Positions 62,810 through 64,000 of a DNA stretch of 64,000 nt are shown piece after piece. Position numbers and translations under genes: made by a program. The stretch is from assembly GCF_002531725.1 (NCBI RefSeq), contig NZ_NWSQ01000009.1, positions 124,001 through 188,000 of the forward strand, read 5' to 3'. The notes under the pieces are model-generated. The model made no database searches, was not told where the DNA came from, and was given only the letters and a program-made list of their open reading frames with translations. The stretch is from Rhizobium sp. L43 (GTDB lineage: Bacteria; Pseudomonadota; Alphaproteobacteria; Rhizobiales; Rhizobiaceae). The stretch's first letter is position 1; each line of letters starts with the position of its first letter.

Positions 62810-63532
62810 ATGATTGATCTCCATTACTGGCCGACGCCGAACGGCAAGAAGGTTTCGATCTTCCTGGAGGAAAGCGGCACGCCCTACCGGCTGGTGCCCG
62901 TCAATATCGGCCGGGGCGACCAATTCAACCGCGATTATCTCAGGCTCAATCCCAATCACCGCATGCCTGCTATCGTCGACCACGCGCCTGCCGATGGCGG
63001 CGGGCCGCTCAGCATCTTCGAATCTGGTGCGATCCTCTTCTACCTCGCCGAAAAGACCGGAAAATTCTGGCCGCAGGATCTGCGCGGCAAATACGAGGTG
63101 ACGCAGTGGGTGATCTGGCAGATGGCCAATCAGGGGCCGAAGCTCGGCGAGGCCGGTCATTTCCGCCGCCTGGCCGATCGCGAAGGCGATCAATCCTATG
63201 CGGTGCGGCGCTTCACCGATGAAGCCAACCGCCTTTACGGCGTTCTCAACATGCGGCTTCGTGACCGGCGTTATCTCGCCGGTGACGAATTCACCATCGC
63301 CGACATCATCAGCTATCCCTGGACCGTCAACTGGCAGGCGCAGGGCCAGGACATCGACGAATTCAAGCATTTCAAGCGATGGTTCGATGAGGTCGGCGCA
63401 CGGCCCGGCGTCCAGCGCGGCTTGGCGGTCGGCGCCGATCTCGGCACCGACAACAGCAAGCTTTCCGAAGAGGAGCAGGCCCGCATCCGCAAGATCCTCT
63501 ACAACCAGCGCGCCCTTCCCGTTCCGGATTGA
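62810..63532 (+). CDS. YfcG/YghU-like glutathione S-transferase
   Basis: A 240-residue GST of the nu class type. The N-terminal thioredoxin-like half has YWPTPNGKKVSIFLEESG (Thr/Asn instead of catalytic Tyr), NPNHRMPAIVDH with the cis-Pro and IFESGAILFYLAEKTG; the helical half has GDEFTIADIISYPWT. These enzymes act as disulfide-bond oxidoreductases with glutathione rather than classic transferases. Complete and alone; the following gene is 130 bases away. Confidence 0.9.
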   Translation: MIDLHYWPTPNGKKVSIFLEESGTPYRLVPVNIGRGDQFNRDYLRLNPNHRMPAIVDHAPADGGGPLSIFESGAILFYLAEKTGKFWPQDLRGKYEVTQWVIWQMANQGPKLGEAGHFRRLADREGDQSYAVRRFTDEANRLYGVLNMRLRDRRYLAGDEFTIADIISYPWTVNWQAQGQDIDEFKHFKRWFDEVGARPGVQRGLAVGADLGTDNSKLSEEEQARIRKILYNQRALPVPD

Positions 63533-63661
63533 GCTTCGGCCCGGCCAGGGATAAGCATGGCCATAACCGAGCCGGCAGCCAGCAGCGGCCGGTTCCGGTT
63601 TGCCTTGGGAGCCAGGGAGCTTGGGCATCATCTGGCGTTGCGATTTGGGGTGTAACCGGCA

Positions 63662-64000
63662 ATGACAAGACCTGTAATCGGCATCATCGGGAATGCCCGC
63701 ATCGTCGAAAGCCGATTTCCGGCTCAGCTTGTCGGAGAAAACAATCTGCGGGCCGTGGCCGATGTCGCCGATGCCTTGCCGCTGATGTTTGCCGGCAATC
63801 CCAAACTGGCCGATATCGCCGATCTGCTGGCTGTCGTCGACGGCATTCTGCTGACGGGCGCCAGAGCCAATGTCCATCCCAGCCGTTTCAACACGGTGCC
63901 GGATCCCAAGCATGAGCCTTATGATGAGGATCGTGACGGGCTGGCGCTGCCATTGATCGAAGCCTGTGTTGCGCGCGGCGTTCCCATTTTCGGCATATGC
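63662..64000 (+). CDS. gamma-glutamyl-gamma-aminobutyrate hydrolase-like (peptidase C26), partial
   Basis: The first 113 residues of a class I glutamine-amidotransferase-type hydrolase: MTRPVIGIIGNARIVESRFP..., LLTGARANVHPSRF, DPKHEPYDEDRDGLALPLIEACVARGVPIFGIC. The last residue in the window is the catalytic Cys of the FGICRG motif. The protein (family about 250 residues) continues beyond the right edge. Family members such as PuuD cleave gamma-glutamyl amides in polyamine breakdown; the substrate here is not known. Confidence 0.85.
   Translation, partial: MTRPVIGIIGNARIVESRFPAQLVGENNLRAVADVADALPLMFAGNPKLADIADLLAVVDGILLTGARANVHPSRFNTVPDPKHEPYDEDRDGLALPLIEACVARGVPIFGIC

Overview
The window looks like a core chromosomal segment of a Rhizobiaceae alphaproteobacterium, most likely of the Rhizobium leguminosarum/etli group. 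Reasons: high GC with strong codon bias, an exoR gene, a fused secDF, an alphaproteobacterial popZ, the order argS / SPOR protein / nagZ / scpA / scpB / tatABC / serS / surE / pcm / nlpD, several small rhizobial proteins and rhizobial-type palindromic intergenic repeats. No prophage, IS transposase, CRISPR array, rRNA operon or replication origin was seen. Gene density is normal and almost every long antisense reading frame is a shadow of a real gene.

Layout. 0-9.7 kb: gatC-gatA (partial), a UPF0173 hydrolase, ruvX, two tiny membrane proteins, a TetR regulator with a candidate operator, map, radC, an FMN hydroxyacid oxidase, sthA and an endonuclease/exonuclease/phosphatase-fold protein. 9.7-17.4 kb: a B12-binding radical SAM protein, an NTF2-like protein, tig, tRNA-Leu, the GDYXXLXY/DUF2157 membrane pair, then the most unusual stretch: an unannotated small RNA with two hairpins carrying identical CCTCCTCCC (anti-Shine-Dalgarno) loops, followed by two DUF1127 genes, the first of which has a similar hairpin in its 3' untranslated region. 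17.4-24.8 kb: trmFO, then yajC-secDF with homologues of two mitochondrial complex I assembly factors (Mth938/NDUFAF3-like and phytoene-synthase-like/NDUFAF6-like), and a DUF815 ATPase.

24.8-42.2 kb: a long, mostly minus-strand housekeeping cluster from dgt and argS down to an NlpD-like lipoprotein. It covers Tat export, chromosome condensation (ScpAB), cell-wall recycling (NagZ), division or envelope factors (SPOR protein, NlpD) and stationary-phase repair (SurE, Pcm). erpA and xth diverge from it. 42.2-50.2 kb: exoR, a FadL-type outer membrane porin, valS, popZ and a second Pcm-like methyltransferase.

50.2-59.2 kb is more accessory: tRNA-Cys, tRNA-Asn, several small secreted or membrane proteins, a large KatE catalase, two convergent Fet4-like membrane proteins and a PHB-depolymerase-type esterase. 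Two GGAAC-N18-TT motifs suggest that part of this stretch belongs to the EcfG/RpoE2 general stress regulon. 59.3-64 kb: glycerate kinase, an epimerase, a lytic transglycosylase, a YfcG-like glutathione transferase and a truncated class I glutamine amidotransferase (peptidase C26).

Two mosaic palindromic repeats (near 2.1 and 26.6 kb) and one element with 32-bp terminal inverted repeats (33.9-34.2 kb) are the only repeat-type elements noticed. All start choices, promoters and family names come from reading the sequence without database searches.
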